From positions 1,736,001-1,800,000 of the forward strand of contig NZ_CP107899.1 of assembly GCF_036013915.1 (NCBI RefSeq): 64,000 nucleotides of DNA, read 5' to 3'. Origin of the DNA: Streptomyces sp. NBC_00464 (GTDB taxonomy: Bacteria > Actinomycetota > Actinomycetes > Streptomycetales > Streptomycetaceae). The notes below the pieces were generated by a model. The model made no database searches. It was given only the letters and a program-made list of their open reading frames with translations, and was not told the DNA's origin. The position numbers and the translations under genes are program-made. Shown here piece by piece: positions 20,896 through 29,448 of this stretch (its first letter is position 1; every line of letters starts with the position of its first letter).

Positions 20896-22503
20896 CTACT
20901 CCGTCGGCTCGATGCCGGCGCGCAGCAGCCCGAAGGTGTACGCGTCCTCCAGGGCCTGCCAGGACGCGGCGATGATGTTCTCGGCTACGCCCACGGTCGA
21001 CCAGTCGGCGGAGCCGTCACCGGTCGTGATCAGGACGCGGGTGGTGGAGTCGGTGCCGGTGCGGCCCTCCAGGATGCGGACCTTGTAGTCCACCAGCTCC
21101 AGCTTGGCGAGCTGCGGGTAGATCCGTTCCAGGGCGACGCGCAGTGCCCGGTCGAGCGCGTTGACCGGGCCGTTACCCTCGGCGGTGGCGACGATGCGCT
21201 CGCCCTTGGCCCACAGCTTCACGGTCGCCTCGTTGGCGTGCGTGCCGTCGGGGCGGTCCTCGACGATCGCGCGCCAGGACTCGATGCGGAAGTACCGGCG
21301 TACCCGGCCCTCGGCCTCGGCGCGCAGCAGCAGTTCGAAGGAGGCGTCGGCCGCCTCGTAGGTGTAGCCCCTGAGCTCGCGCTCCTTGACCCGCTCGACG
21401 ACCCGGCCGACGAGCTCGCGGTCGCCCCCGAGGTCGACGCCCAGCTCCTGGCTCTTGAGCTCGATGGAGGCGCGGCCCGCCATGTCGGAGACGAGCATCC
21501 GCATGGTGTTGCCGACCAGCGACGGGTCGATGTGCTGGTACAGGTCCGGGTCGACCTTGATCGCGGAGGCGTGCAGCCCGGCCTTGTGCGCGAACGCCGA
21601 GACGCCGACGTAGGGCTGGTGGGTGGAGGGCGTGAGGTTGACGACCTCGGCGATGGCGTGCGAGATGCGGGTCATGTCGGCGAGCGCGCCCTCGGGCAGG
21701 ACGGTCTTGCCGTACTTGAGCTCCAGTGCGGCGACGACGGGGAAGAGGTTGGCGTTGCCGACCCGCTCGCCGTAGCCGTTGGCGGTGCACTGGACGTGCG
21801 TGGCGCCGGCGTCGACGGCGGCCAGGGTGTTGGCGACGGCGCAGCCGGTGTCGTCCTGGGCGTGGATGCCGAGGCGGGCGCCGGTGTCGGCGAGGACGGT
21901 GGAGACGACGGCCTGGACCTGGGCGGGGAGCATCCCGCCGTTGGTGTCGCAGAGGATGACGACGTCGGCGCCGGCCCCGGACGCGGCCTTGACGACGGCC
22001 TTGGCGTACTCGGGGTTGGCGCGGTATCCGTCGAAGAAGTGCTCGCAGTCGACGAAGACCCTGCGTCCCTGGGCGACCAGGTGGGAGACGGTGTCGCGCA
22101 CCATCTCCAGGTTCTCCTCCAGCGTGGTGCGCAGGGCGAGCTCCACGTGGCGGTCGTGCGACTTGGCAACCAGGGTGATCACCGGGGCGCCCGACTCCAG
22201 CAGCGCCTTGACCTGCGGGTCCTCGGCCGCCTTGCCGCCCGCCCTGCGGGTGGCGCCGAAGGCGACCAGCTCGGCGTTCCGGAACTCGATCTCCTGCTGG
22301 GCGCGCGCGAAGAACTCGGTGTCGCGGGGATTGGCTCCCGGCCAGCCGCCCTCGATGAAACCGACGCCGAAATCGTCCAGGTGCCGGGCGATGGTCAGCT
22401 TGTCCGCGACCGTCAGGTTGATGCCTTCACGCTGGGCACCGTCGCGCAGCGTGGTGTCGAAGACATGGAAACTGTCGTCGGTGGGCTTGGCCTTGGTGGT
22501 CAT
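20896..22503 (-). CDS. cimA: Citramalate synthase
   Basis: The 535-residue enzyme condenses pyruvate and acetyl-CoA to (R)-citramalate, giving 2-oxobutyrate for isoleucine without threonine deaminase. It has the DRE-TIM signature VFDTTLRDGAQREG (about 13-26), the metal ligands in IHAQDDTGCAVAN and NGYGERVGN, and a C-terminal LeuA-dimer regulatory domain (about 390-535). The motif HAKAGLHASAIK-like segment (FAHKAGLHASAIKVDPDLYQH) and length separate it from homocitrate synthases. 2-Isopropylmalate synthase is the alternative, but this subgroup in Actinobacteria is citramalate synthase-like. The ATG at 22503 has AGGAG upstream. The 278-base leader holds an apparent attenuator. Confidence 0.85.
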   Translation of the reverse strand: MTTKAKPTDDSFHVFDTTLRDGAQREGINLTVADKLTIARHLDDFGVGFIEGGWPGANPRDTEFFARAQQEIEFRNAELVAFGATRRAGGKAAEDPQVKALLESGAPVITLVAKSHDRHVELALRTTLEENLEMVRDTVSHLVAQGRRVFVDCEHFFDGYRANPEYAKAVVKAASGAGADVVILCDTNGGMLPAQVQAVVSTVLADTGARLGIHAQDDTGCAVANTLAAVDAGATHVQCTANGYGERVGNANLFPVVAALELKYGKTVLPEGALADMTRISHAIAEVVNLTPSTHQPYVGVSAFAHKAGLHASAIKVDPDLYQHIDPSLVGNTMRMLVSDMAGRASIELKSQELGVDLGGDRELVGRVVERVKERELRGYTYEAADASFELLLRAEAEGRVRRYFRIESWRAIVEDRPDGTHANEATVKLWAKGERIVATAEGNGPVNALDRALRVALERIYPQLAKLELVDYKVRILEGRTGTDSTTRVLITTGDGSADWSTVGVAENIIAASWQALEDAYTFGLLRAGIEPTE

Positions 22504-22601
22504 GCTGGTCTGACTCCTGTCGGATGAGTGGATCCGGACGATCTGACTCCACTTGCCCCCATCATCCCGCGCGCCTCGTCCCGGCCGGTGGTGAGGGCCG
22601 G

Positions 22602-22632
22602 AAAACAAAAAACCCCTCGCGGGTGCGAGAGG
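22602..22632 (-). terminator. Rho-independent terminator in cimA leader (attenuator candidate)
   Basis: On the minus strand an 8-bp stem (one G-U pair) with loop ACCC is followed by TTTTTTGTTTT. It is about 100 bases before the cimA start and 56 bases after a short Ile-rich reading frame. It may also end transcripts from the upstream transporter gene. The stem resembles the ilvB attenuator stem. Confidence 0.8.
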
Positions 22633-22649
22633 TCTGCGCGCGGGTCTGG

Positions 22650-22666
22650 GGCACGGTGGCCGTGCC
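22650..22666 (-). promoter_or_regulatory. Hairpin between leader peptide and attenuator of cimA
   Basis: GGCACGG and CCGTGCC pair perfectly around a three-base loop on the transcript, between the putative leader peptide and the terminator. Confidence 0.5.
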
Positions 22667-22687
22667 GTACATGGTGGTACGGGACGG

Positions 22688-22723
22688 TCACTGCGGACCG
22701 GCGCGCCTGTTGCCGATAATCAT
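22688..22723 (-). CDS. Putative cimA leader peptide (MIIGNRRAGPQ)
   Basis: An 11-codon frame begins ATG-ATT-ATC, giving two successive isoleucine codons, and ends with TGA. Distance and order relative to the terminator match the ilvB leader elsewhere in this window. CimA feeds isoleucine synthesis, so isoleucine-sensing attenuation makes biological sense. The ribosome site is weak, which lowers confidence. Confidence 0.45.
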   Translation of the reverse strand: MIIGNRRAGPQ

Positions 22724-22781
22724 GACGAACGAGGACACGGAAGCAGTCTGGCACAGGACCGCCTCCGTGCCCCGCCCTGTC

Positions 22782-24113
22782 TCAGGATGCGGGCGTGACG
22801 CTCGTCGCTCCGGCGGGCTGTGCCTTCTCCCCCGCCCGCCGTGCGGCGACCCGGTTCAGATCGATGTCACGGGTCTCGCGCATCGTCAGATAGACGACCA
22901 GGGAGACGGCGGCGCAGCCGGCCACGTACCAGTAGAAGCCGGACTCCGCGCCGGCGTTCTTGAACCACAGCGCCACGTATTCGGCGGTGCCGCCGAAGAG
23001 CGCGTTGGCGACGGCGTACGAGAGACCGACGCCCAGGGCGCGGATGTTGGTCGGGAAGAGCTCGGCCTTCACGCAGGCGTTGATGGAGGTGTAGCCGGTG
23101 ATCACGACCAGGGCGAGCAGCGCCAGGCCGAGTGCGGGCCAGAAGGTGTCGGCGTGCTTGAGCATCGTCATGATCGGCACGGTCAGGAAGGTCGAGCCGA
23201 CGGCGAAGGTGATCAGCAGCGGGCGGCGGCCGATCCGGTCGGACAGCATTCCGGCCAGCGGCTGGATGCACATGAAGACGAACAACGCGCAGAAGCTGAC
23301 GAGCGAGGCGGTGGACTTCTCCATGCCGGCGCTCTTGGAGAGGAACTTCGTGAGGTAGGTCGTGTACGTGTAGTAGGCGACGGTGCCGCCCATCGTCAGG
23401 GCCATCACCAGGAACGCCTCGCGCCGGTGCTGCCACAGCACCTTCAGCGTGCCCCGGTCCTGCTGTTCGGCGGCGCCGGAGTCGGCGTACACCTCGGTCT
23501 CCAGCATGGAGCGGCGCAGGTAGAAGACGATGCCCGCGCCGAGCGCGCCGACGACGAACGGGATGCGCCAGCCCCAGCTGTGCAGCGCCTCCTCCGACAT
23601 GTTGCGCTGCAGGAAGATCTGGAGGCCGAGACCGACGAGCTGTCCGGCGGTCATGGACACGTACTGGAAGCTGGAGGCGAAGCCGCGCTTCTCGGGGGCG
23701 GAGGCCTCGGTGAGGTACGTGGCGCTGGCCGCGTACTCGCCGCCGACGGACAGCCCCTGGAGCAGCCGGGCGACCATCAGTACGGCGACGCCGCCGTATC
23801 CGGCGACGTCGTAGGTCGGCGCGATCGCGATGAGGACCGCGGAGGCCGACATGAGGGTGACGGTCAGGGTGAGCGCGGCCTTGCGGCCCTTGCGGTCACC
23901 GATCCGGCCGAGCAGCCAGCCGCCGACCGGCCGCATGAAGAAGCCGACGGCGAAGATGCCCATGGTGTTCATGAGGTTGGCGGTCTCGTTGCCTTCGGGG
24001 AAGAACGAGTCCGCGAAGTACACCGCGAAGGTCGCGTACACGAACCAGTCGAACCACTCGACCATGTTGCCGGCGGAGCCGACCCAGATTTTCTTCCACT
24101 GCTCTCGTCCCAT
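22782..24113 (-). CDS. MFS transporter, metabolite:H+ symporter (KgtP/ProP-like)
   Basis: A 443-residue inner-membrane protein with about 12 helices. The N-terminus WVGSAGNMVEWFDWFVYATFAVYF is the MHS-subfamily hallmark, followed by GWLLGRIGDRKGRKAAL (loop 2-3 motif) and RLLQGLSVGGEYAASATYLTEAS. This group imports alpha-ketoglutarate, proline/betaine, citrate or shikimate by proton symport. The best resemblance is to the alpha-ketoglutarate permease group, but the substrate cannot be fixed. No good ribosome site precedes the ATG. It lies upstream of cimA on the same strand, separated by a terminator. Confidence 0.88.
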   Translation of the reverse strand: MGREQWKKIWVGSAGNMVEWFDWFVYATFAVYFADSFFPEGNETANLMNTMGIFAVGFFMRPVGGWLLGRIGDRKGRKAALTLTVTLMSASAVLIAIAPTYDVAGYGGVAVLMVARLLQGLSVGGEYAASATYLTEASAPEKRGFASSFQYVSMTAGQLVGLGLQIFLQRNMSEEALHSWGWRIPFVVGALGAGIVFYLRRSMLETEVYADSGAAEQQDRGTLKVLWQHRREAFLVMALTMGGTVAYYTYTTYLTKFLSKSAGMEKSTASLVSFCALFVFMCIQPLAGMLSDRIGRRPLLITFAVGSTFLTVPIMTMLKHADTFWPALGLALLALVVITGYTSINACVKAELFPTNIRALGVGLSYAVANALFGGTAEYVALWFKNAGAESGFYWYVAGCAAVSLVVYLTMRETRDIDLNRVAARRAGEKAQPAGATSVTPAS

Positions 24114-24210
24114 GGTTGGTCACCGTGCCCGAAACGGCGGAAGTCCAACAAGGGTGCAGGCCGCAACGATCGCGCGTACTTACGTACGTTGCGTTCACGA
24201 GTGGGTGACG

Positions 24211-24819
24211 TCAGCCGGCCACGGCCAGCGTCTCCTCGATGAACTCCCCCACACGCTCCAGCACTTGGTCCCGCCCGGTCCCGGGAAGACCGACGGCCAC
24301 ATGGACGCTGAAGCCGTCCAGCAGGGCGCGCAGCCGGGTCGCGTAGCGCTCGGCGTCGACCCGGCGCAGCTCCCCGCGCGAGCCGCCCTCGGCGAGCAGC
24401 GCCACCAGGTCGCGGTGCCAGGCACCCTCGATGGCGGCCTGCCGGGCGCGCGCGTCCTCGTCGGCGTCGCGCGAGCGGTTCCAGACCTCCAGCCAGAGCG
24501 TCCAGTGCGGGTCGCGGTGACCGGCGGGGAGGTAGAGACCGATGTACGCGTCGAGCCGCTCGCGGACCGTGCCGGGCCGGGACAGCAGCCGGCGCCGCTC
24601 GGCCCCGAGCCGGTTCTCGCTCCACTCCAGCGTCTGGAGCAGCAGTTCGTCCTTGGTGCGGAAGTAGTAGAGGAGATGGCCGCTGCTCATGCCGACCTCG
24701 CGGCCGAGCCCGGCCATCGTGAGGCCGTCGAGGCCGCGTTCGGCCACGGTGGCCATGACGGCGGCGAGCACGTCCTCGCGGGGCGGGGCGGTGTTGCGGC
24801 GGCGCGGGGCGGTGGGCAC
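24211..24819 (-). CDS. TetR-family regulator, last gene of the urease/agmatine operon
   Basis: A 202-residue protein from GTG 24819. The N-terminal helix-turn-helix is REDVLAAVMATVAERGLDGLTMAGLGREVGMSSGHLLYYFRTKDELL (about 14-60), a standard TetR pattern, followed by a helical ligand domain with a BetI-like RxxAIEGAW segment. It starts three bases after the agmatine deiminase stop and so is very likely co-transcribed with ureAB, ureC and the deiminase. Two matching operator-like palindromes lie at the operon promoter, suggesting autoregulation. Its ligand could be agmatine or a related polyamine; that is inference. Confidence 0.88.
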   Translation of the reverse strand: MPTAPRRRNTAPPREDVLAAVMATVAERGLDGLTMAGLGREVGMSSGHLLYYFRTKDELLLQTLEWSENRLGAERRRLLSRPGTVRERLDAYIGLYLPAGHRDPHWTLWLEVWNRSRDADEDARARQAAIEGAWHRDLVALLAEGGSRGELRRVDAERYATRLRALLDGFSVHVAVGLPGTGRDQVLERVGEFIEETLAVAG

Positions 24820-24822
24820 GGT

Positions 24823-25836
24823 TCAGACCTTCGGCTGCTGCTGGGTGATGCAGTGGATGCCGCCGCCCCCGGCGAAGATGGCACGGGCGTCGACGAGTGT
24901 CACCGTACGGCCCGGGAAGAGCCGGCGGAAAATCCCGGCGGCGAGCTCGTCGCGCGGGTCGCCGAAGGCGCACAGGACGACGCCGCCGTTGCAGAGGTAG
25001 TGGTTGATGTAGGAGTAGTCGACCCACTCGCCGCCGGCCCGCAGCACGGTGGGCGCCAGGACCTCCACCACCTCCAGCGGCCGCCCCTTCGCGTCGGTGG
25101 CGGCGCGCAGGATGCGGACGGTCTCCCGGGTGACCTCGTGGTCGGGGTGGGCCGGGTCCGGCTGGACGTGGGCGACGACGGTGCCGGGGCGGGCGAAGGC
25201 GGCGACGATGTCGACATGGCCGAGTGTGCCGTACGTGCCGTAGTCGCCGGACAGGCCCCGGGGCAGCCAGATGGCCTTCTCGGTTCCCAGGCGGGCATGG
25301 ATCTCGGCCTCGACCTCCTCGCGGCTCCGGCCGGGGTTGCGTTCCTGGCCGAGCTGGACGGTCTCCGTGAGCAGGACGGTGCCCTCGCCGTCGACATGGA
25401 TGGCGCCGCCCTCGTTGACCAGGGGCGAGCTGTGCACGGGGACGCCGGCGAGCTCGGCGACGGAGCGCGCGATGTGCCGGTCGCGCTCCCAGCGGGCCCA
25501 GCCCTGGGCGCCCCATCCGTTGAACGTCCAGTCGACGGCGGCCAGTTCGCGGCCGTCGGTGACGAAGGTGGGGCCGATGTCGCGCATCCAGGCATCGTCG
25601 AGCGGGCGCACCGCCAGCTCGACGTCCGGGCCGAGCAGGGCGCGGGCGCTGTCCTCCTGGCCGGGGCCGACGACCATCGTGACGGGTTCGAAGCGGCGGA
25701 CGGCGTGGGCGACGGCGGCCCAGGCGCGGCGGGCCTCTTCGAGTTCGGCGGTGGAGGCGAAGGTGGGGTTGGGGCCCGGCCAGGCCATCCAGGTGCGTTC
25801 GTGCGGGGCCCATTCGGGCGGCATGCGGAAGGTCAC
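24823..25836 (-). CDS. aguA: Agmatine deiminase
   Basis: A 337-residue member of the peptidyl-arginine-deiminase (guanidino-modifying) superfamily. It has MPPEWAPHERTWMAWPG at the start, DAWMRDIGPTFV (about 88-99), NEGGAIHVDGEGTVLLTE, GHVDIVAAFARPG and the catalytic Cys in GGGGIHCITQQQP close to the C-terminus. The reaction is agmatine to N-carbamoylputrescine plus ammonia. GTG 25836 is preferred because AAGGA lies upstream, whereas the ATG at 25824 has none. It sits 14 bases after ureC. No N-carbamoylputrescine amidohydrolase gene is visible here, so the next step is encoded elsewhere. Confidence 0.92.
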   Translation of the reverse strand: MTFRMPPEWAPHERTWMAWPGPNPTFASTAELEEARRAWAAVAHAVRRFEPVTMVVGPGQEDSARALLGPDVELAVRPLDDAWMRDIGPTFVTDGRELAAVDWTFNGWGAQGWARWERDRHIARSVAELAGVPVHSSPLVNEGGAIHVDGEGTVLLTETVQLGQERNPGRSREEVEAEIHARLGTEKAIWLPRGLSGDYGTYGTLGHVDIVAAFARPGTVVAHVQPDPAHPDHEVTRETVRILRAATDAKGRPLEVVEVLAPTVLRAGGEWVDYSYINHYLCNGGVVLCAFGDPRDELAAGIFRRLFPGRTVTLVDARAIFAGGGGIHCITQQQPKV

Positions 25837-25850
25837 GGGAGCACGGGTCC

Positions 25851-27539
25851 TTACAGGAAGTAGAGCCGGTTGAGGGAGACCGAGTCGGCGGGTTCGGAGC
25901 TGAGCGGGTCGCCGTCCAGGGTGACGAGACCGCTGCGTCCGTCCACGTCGACCGTTCCGGTACGGGAGTTGAGGAGCAGGTCGGCAGGACCGATGCCCCG
26001 GGTGCCCCGGACGCCGACACGGCGTCTGCGGGTCGGCATGGCGTCCGCGCCCAGCTGGGTGGCGGCCTGCGAGACGAAGGCGACCGAGAGATCGGCGGCG
26101 GTCGCCCCGTACGCACCGAACTGCGGTCCCAGGACGAGGGGTTCGCAGGTGTCGGTGGCGGCGTTGGGGTCGCCGGTGACGCCGTAGGCGGGGAAGCCCG
26201 ACTTCAGGACGAGCTGCGGTTTCGCGCCGAAGAACTCGGGCCGCCACAACACGATGTCGGCGAGCTTCCCGGTCTCGATGGAGCCGATCTCGTGCGCGAG
26301 GCCATGGGCGATGGCCGGGTTGATGGTGAGCTTGGCCATGTAGCGCAGCACCCGGGCGTTGTCGTCGCCCGGCCCGTCGCCCTCCAGCGGGCCGAGTTCG
26401 GCCTTCATCTTCCCGGCCATGGCGAAGGTGCGGCGGACGGTCTCGCCGGCCCGGCCCATGCCCTGGGCGTCGGACGAGGTGATCCCGATGGCTCCCAGGT
26501 CGTGCAGCACGTCCTCGGCGCCCATCGTGCCGGCCCTGATCCGGTCGCGGGCCATGGCGGCGTCGCCCGGCAGGTCCGTCTTCAGGTCGTGAACGGAGAC
26601 GATCATCCCGTAGTGCTCGGCGACCGCGTCCCGGCCGAAGGGCAGCGTGGGGTTGGTGGAGGAGCCGATGACGTTCGGCACGCCCGCCATCTTCAGGACG
26701 TTGGGGACGTGCCCGCCGCCGCAGCCCTCGATGTGGAAGGCGTGGATGGTGCGCCCCTCCAGGACGCGCAGGGTGTCCTCGACCGACAGGCACTCGTTCA
26801 GCCCGTCGCTGTGCAGGGCCACCTGCACGTCGTACTCCTCGGCGACGCGCAGCGCGGTGTCCAGGGCGCGGGTGTGGGCGCCCATGTCCTCGTGGACCTT
26901 GAAGCCCGAGGCCCCGCCCTCGGCGAGCGCCTCGACGAGCGGCGCCTCGTGCGAGGAGGAACCGCGGCCCAGGAAGCCGATGTTGACCGGCCAGGCGTCG
27001 AAGGCGTTGAAGGCGTGGCGCAGGGCCCACGGCGAGTTGACGCCGACGCCCCAGACCGGGCCGAACTCCTGGCCGATGACCGTGGTGACACCGGAGGCGA
27101 GCGAGGCCTCCATGATGCGCGGCGAGAGCAGATGGACATGGGTGTCGACGGCACCGGCCGTGGCGATCATGCCCTCGCCGGACACGATGGACGTGCCCGT
27201 GCCGACGACGACGTCCACCCCGTCGAGGGTGTCGGGGTTCCCGGCCCGGCCGATCGAGGAGATCCGGCCCTCGCGGATGCCGATGGACACCTTCCGGATG
27301 CCCTGCACGGCGTCGATGACCAGCACGTTGCTGATCACGACATCGCAGGTCTCCCGGACGGCGGCGGCCTTGAGGTGGAGGCCGTCGCGGGCGGTCTTGC
27401 CGAATCCGGCGAGGAACTCGTCGCCGGGCTTCTGGGCGTCGGACTCGACCCTGACGGTCAGCCCGGAGTCGCCGAGCCTGACCCGGTCACCGGCGCGCGG
27501 TCCGTGCACGGAGGCGTACTCGTACGGGTCGATGCTCAT
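25851..27539 (-). CDS. ureC: Urease alpha subunit, divergent type
   Basis: A 562-residue nickel hydrolase subunit. The carbamylated lysine is in GFKVHEDMG (about 213), metal histidines are in DTHVH and FHIEGCGGGHVP, and the metal Asp is in ITSSDAQGMGR. The mobile flap that in classical ureases reads MVCHH here reads IVSVHD: the flap Cys is Val316 while the catalytic His317 remains. Two Cys are unusual (IEGCGGGH instead of EGAGGGH). The start overlaps the ureAB stop by ATGA. UreEFGD accessory genes are absent from the window, so maturation would need factors from another locus, or the protein may be poorly active. It would hydrolyse urea to ammonia and carbamate in the cytoplasm. Confidence 0.92.
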   Translation of the reverse strand: MSIDPYEYASVHGPRAGDRVRLGDSGLTVRVESDAQKPGDEFLAGFGKTARDGLHLKAAAVRETCDVVISNVLVIDAVQGIRKVSIGIREGRISSIGRAGNPDTLDGVDVVVGTGTSIVSGEGMIATAGAVDTHVHLLSPRIMEASLASGVTTVIGQEFGPVWGVGVNSPWALRHAFNAFDAWPVNIGFLGRGSSSHEAPLVEALAEGGASGFKVHEDMGAHTRALDTALRVAEEYDVQVALHSDGLNECLSVEDTLRVLEGRTIHAFHIEGCGGGHVPNVLKMAGVPNVIGSSTNPTLPFGRDAVAEHYGMIVSVHDLKTDLPGDAAMARDRIRAGTMGAEDVLHDLGAIGITSSDAQGMGRAGETVRRTFAMAGKMKAELGPLEGDGPGDDNARVLRYMAKLTINPAIAHGLAHEIGSIETGKLADIVLWRPEFFGAKPQLVLKSGFPAYGVTGDPNAATDTCEPLVLGPQFGAYGATAADLSVAFVSQAATQLGADAMPTRRRRVGVRGTRGIGPADLLLNSRTGTVDVDGRSGLVTLDGDPLSSEPADSVSLNRLYFL

Positions 27540-28216
27540 CGCCCTGCCCCCAGGTAGCCGCAGGCCGCGGCGCGCCGCAGCGCCTCATCGCGGGCGCCCG
27601 GTGCGTCGAGGGGTCCGTCGACCAGCCCGGCGAACCCGATCGCGACACGGTCGCCGCCGATGGGCACCAGGCCCACCTCGACGCGCTCCCCCGGCCCGAA
27701 GCGGACCGAGGACCCCGCGGGCACGCAGAGCCGCATCCCGTACGCCGACGCCCGGTCGAAGTCGAGCCGCGGATTGGCCTCGAAGAAGTGGAAGTGCGAG
27801 GTGACGGAGACCGGGACGGTCGCGGTGTTGCGGACGGCGAGGCGCACGGAGGGCTCCGGCTGCGGAGCCGCGGGTCCTGGCACGACCGCGCCCGGCGCCT
27901 CGTCGCCGAGGCCGGCGCCCAGGGGGCGGGAGACCACGGCGAGCCGCGAACCGTCGTCGAAGACGGCCTCCACATGGACCTCGGTGACGATGTCCGCGAC
28001 CCCGGGCAGCACGTCGTCCGGGCCCAGCACCCCGCGTGCGGCCTCGATCGCCTCGGCGAGCCGGCGGCCGTCGCGGGCGGCCTCGCAGACGGTGTCCGCG
28101 ATCAGGGCGGTGGCCTCGGGGACGTTGAGCCTCAGCCCGCGGGCCCGGCGGGCGCGGGCCAGCTCGGCGGCACCGAAGAGCAGCAGCCGGTCGCGTTCGG
28201 TCGGGGTCAGTCGCAC
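27536..28216 (-). CDS. ureAB: Urease gamma-beta fusion subunit
   Basis: A 226-residue fusion. Residues 1-100 are UreA-like (MRLTPTERDRLLLFGAAELARARRARGLRLNVPEATALIADTV..., ending VLPGVADIVTEVHVEAVF). Residues 105-226 are UreB-like (RLAVRNTATVPVSVTSHFHFFEANPRLDFDRASAYGMRLCVPAGSSVRFGPGE). A linker rich in Pro and Ala joins them. Fusion of these two structural subunits is known in Helicobacter and some actinobacteria. GTG 28216 has GGAGG twelve bases upstream; one operator-like palindrome abuts this ribosome site. It is the first gene of a four-gene operon. Confidence 0.93.
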   Translation of the reverse strand: MRLTPTERDRLLLFGAAELARARRARGLRLNVPEATALIADTVCEAARDGRRLAEAIEAARGVLGPDDVLPGVADIVTEVHVEAVFDDGSRLAVVSRPLGAGLGDEAPGAVVPGPAAPQPEPSVRLAVRNTATVPVSVTSHFHFFEANPRLDFDRASAYGMRLCVPAGSSVRFGPGERVEVGLVPIGGDRVAIGFAGLVDGPLDAPGARDEALRRAAACGYLGAGR

Positions 28217-28233
28217 GTCGTCGCACCTCCTGG

Positions 28234-28250
28234 TTAGAGCAGCACTCTAA
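28234..28250. promoter_or_regulatory. TetR-type operator 1 at the ureAB promoter
   Basis: TTAGAGCAGCACTCTAA (17 bp) is part of a longer repeat with perfect nine-base arms (28231-28239 and 28245-28253). It almost touches the ureAB ribosome site, so a bound repressor could block initiation or elongation. Confidence 0.65.
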
Positions 28251-28287
28251 CCAGAAGCCATGGGGAATGGAACTAACGGCGATCAAA

Positions 28288-28304
28288 TTCGAGCAACGCT
28301 CTAA
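28288..28304. promoter_or_regulatory. TetR-type operator 2 at the ureAB promoter
   Basis: TTCGAGCAACGCTCTAA shares the GAGCA/CTCTAA pattern of the first site. The two centres are 54 bp apart, close to five helical turns. Confidence 0.6.
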
Positions 28305-28316
28305 GCCCTGGCGCAC

Positions 28317-28346
28317 AAAAAGGCCGCGCCCGGTGGACGCGGCCTT
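28317..28346 (-). terminator. ilvE terminator
   Basis: A perfect 9-bp stem (28320-28328 with 28338-28346) is followed on the minus strand by TTTTT. It lies 14 bases after the ilvE stop. Confidence 0.85.
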
Positions 28347-28359
28347 CTGTGTGTACGAC

Positions 28360-29448
28360 CTAGCCGAGCGGGTGCATCCAGCCGTGGGTGTCCTCGGCGG
28401 TGCCGCGCTGGATGTCCAGCAGGCGCTCGCGCAGCTTGAGGGTGACCGGGCCGGGCGTGCCGTCGCCCTGGGTCCACTCACCGCCCGCGCTCTTCACGGT
28501 GCCGACGGGGGTGATGACGGCGGCGGTGCCGCAGGCGAAGACCTCGGTGAGGGTGCCGTTCGCCGTGTCGTCGCGCCACTGGTCGATCGAGACGCGGCTC
28601 TCCTCGGGCTCGTAGCCGAGGTCCGCGGCGAGCCTGAGCAGCGAGTCACGGGTGATGCCCGCGAGCAGGGAACCGGTCAGCGCCGGGGTGACGATCTTGT
28701 TCCCGTACACGAAGTACAGGTTCATTCCACCGAGCTCCTCGACCCACTTGTGCTCGACGGCGTCGAGGTAGGCGACCTGGTCGCAGCCCTTGGCCGCGGC
28801 CTCCGCCTGGGCGAGGAGGGACGCGGCGTAGTTGCCGCCCGTCTTGGCGTCGCCCATGCCTCCGGGGACGGCGCGGACGCGGTCCTCGGAGAGCCAGATG
28901 GAGACGGGCTTCACGCCGCCGGGGAAGTAGGCGCCGGCCGGCGAGGCGATCACCAGGAAGAGGTACTCGTTGGACGGCCGCACCCCGAGCCCGACCTCGG
29001 TCGCGATCATGAACGGGCGCAGGTAGAGCGACTCCTCGCCGCCGTGGGCCGGGACCCAGGCCGCGTCCTGCTGGACAAGCGCGTCACAGGCCGCGACGAA
29101 CGTCTCGACGGGCAGCTCCGGCATCGCCAGCCGGCGCGCGGACGACTGAAAACGCTCGGCGTTGGCCTCGGGGCGGAAGGTGGCGACCGTACCGTCGGGC
29201 TGACGGTAGGCCTTGAGTCCCTCGAAGATCTCCTGCCCGTAGTGCAGCGTCATGTTGGCCGGGTCGATCGACAGCGGCGCGTACGGGACGAGCTGGGCGT
29301 CGTGCCAGCCGCGGCCGTCGGTCCACTTGATCGTCACCATGTGGTCGGTGAAGTAGCGGCCGAATCCGGGCTTGACCAGGATCGCCTCGCGCTCCGCGTC
29401 GGACAGCGGGTTCGAGGAGGGCTTGAGCTCGATCGTGGGCGTCGTCAT
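28360..29448 (-). CDS. ilvE: Branched-chain amino acid aminotransferase
   Basis: A 362-residue PLP enzyme of fold type IV. The start at ATG 29448 has GAAGGA upstream. Motifs are [15 protein letters not shown] (about 69-83), RPFMIATE, the PLP lysine in [11 protein letters not shown] (about 203), [11 protein letters not shown], and [10 protein letters not shown] near the C-terminus. It performs the last step of leucine, isoleucine and valine synthesis (and first of catabolism), exchanging amino groups with glutamate. Length and motifs match the IIa group used by Streptomyces. It lies downstream of leuB on the same strand but a terminator separates them. Confidence 0.95.
   Translation of the reverse strand: MTTPTIELKPSSNPLSDAEREAILVKPGFGRYFTDHMVTIKWTDGRGWHDAQLVPYAPLSIDPANMTLHYGQEIFEGLKAYRQPDGTVATFRPEANAERFQSSARRLAMPELPVETFVAACDALVQQDAAWVPAHGGEESLYLRPFMIATEVGLGVRPSNEYLFLVIASPAGAYFPGGVKPVSIWLSEDRVRAVPGGMGDAKTGGNYAASLLAQAEAAAKGCDQVAYLDAVEHKWVEELGGMNLYFVYGNKIVTPALTGSLLAGITRDSLLRLAADLGYEPEESRVSIDQWRDDTANGTLTEVFACGTAAVITPVGTVKSAGGEWTQGDGTPGPVTLKLRERLLDIQRGTAEDTHGWMHPLG

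Noticed and set aside
22500..22754. 84-codon minus-strand frame over the cimA leader as a protein gene
   Set aside because: It crosses the terminator and lacks a ribosome site; the short Ile-Ile peptide is the better candidate.
24114..24210. ACGTACGT-type repeats near 24177-24192 as an operator
   Set aside because: The symmetry is short and imperfect, and lies between a transporter start and an upstream gene's stop with no clear partner.
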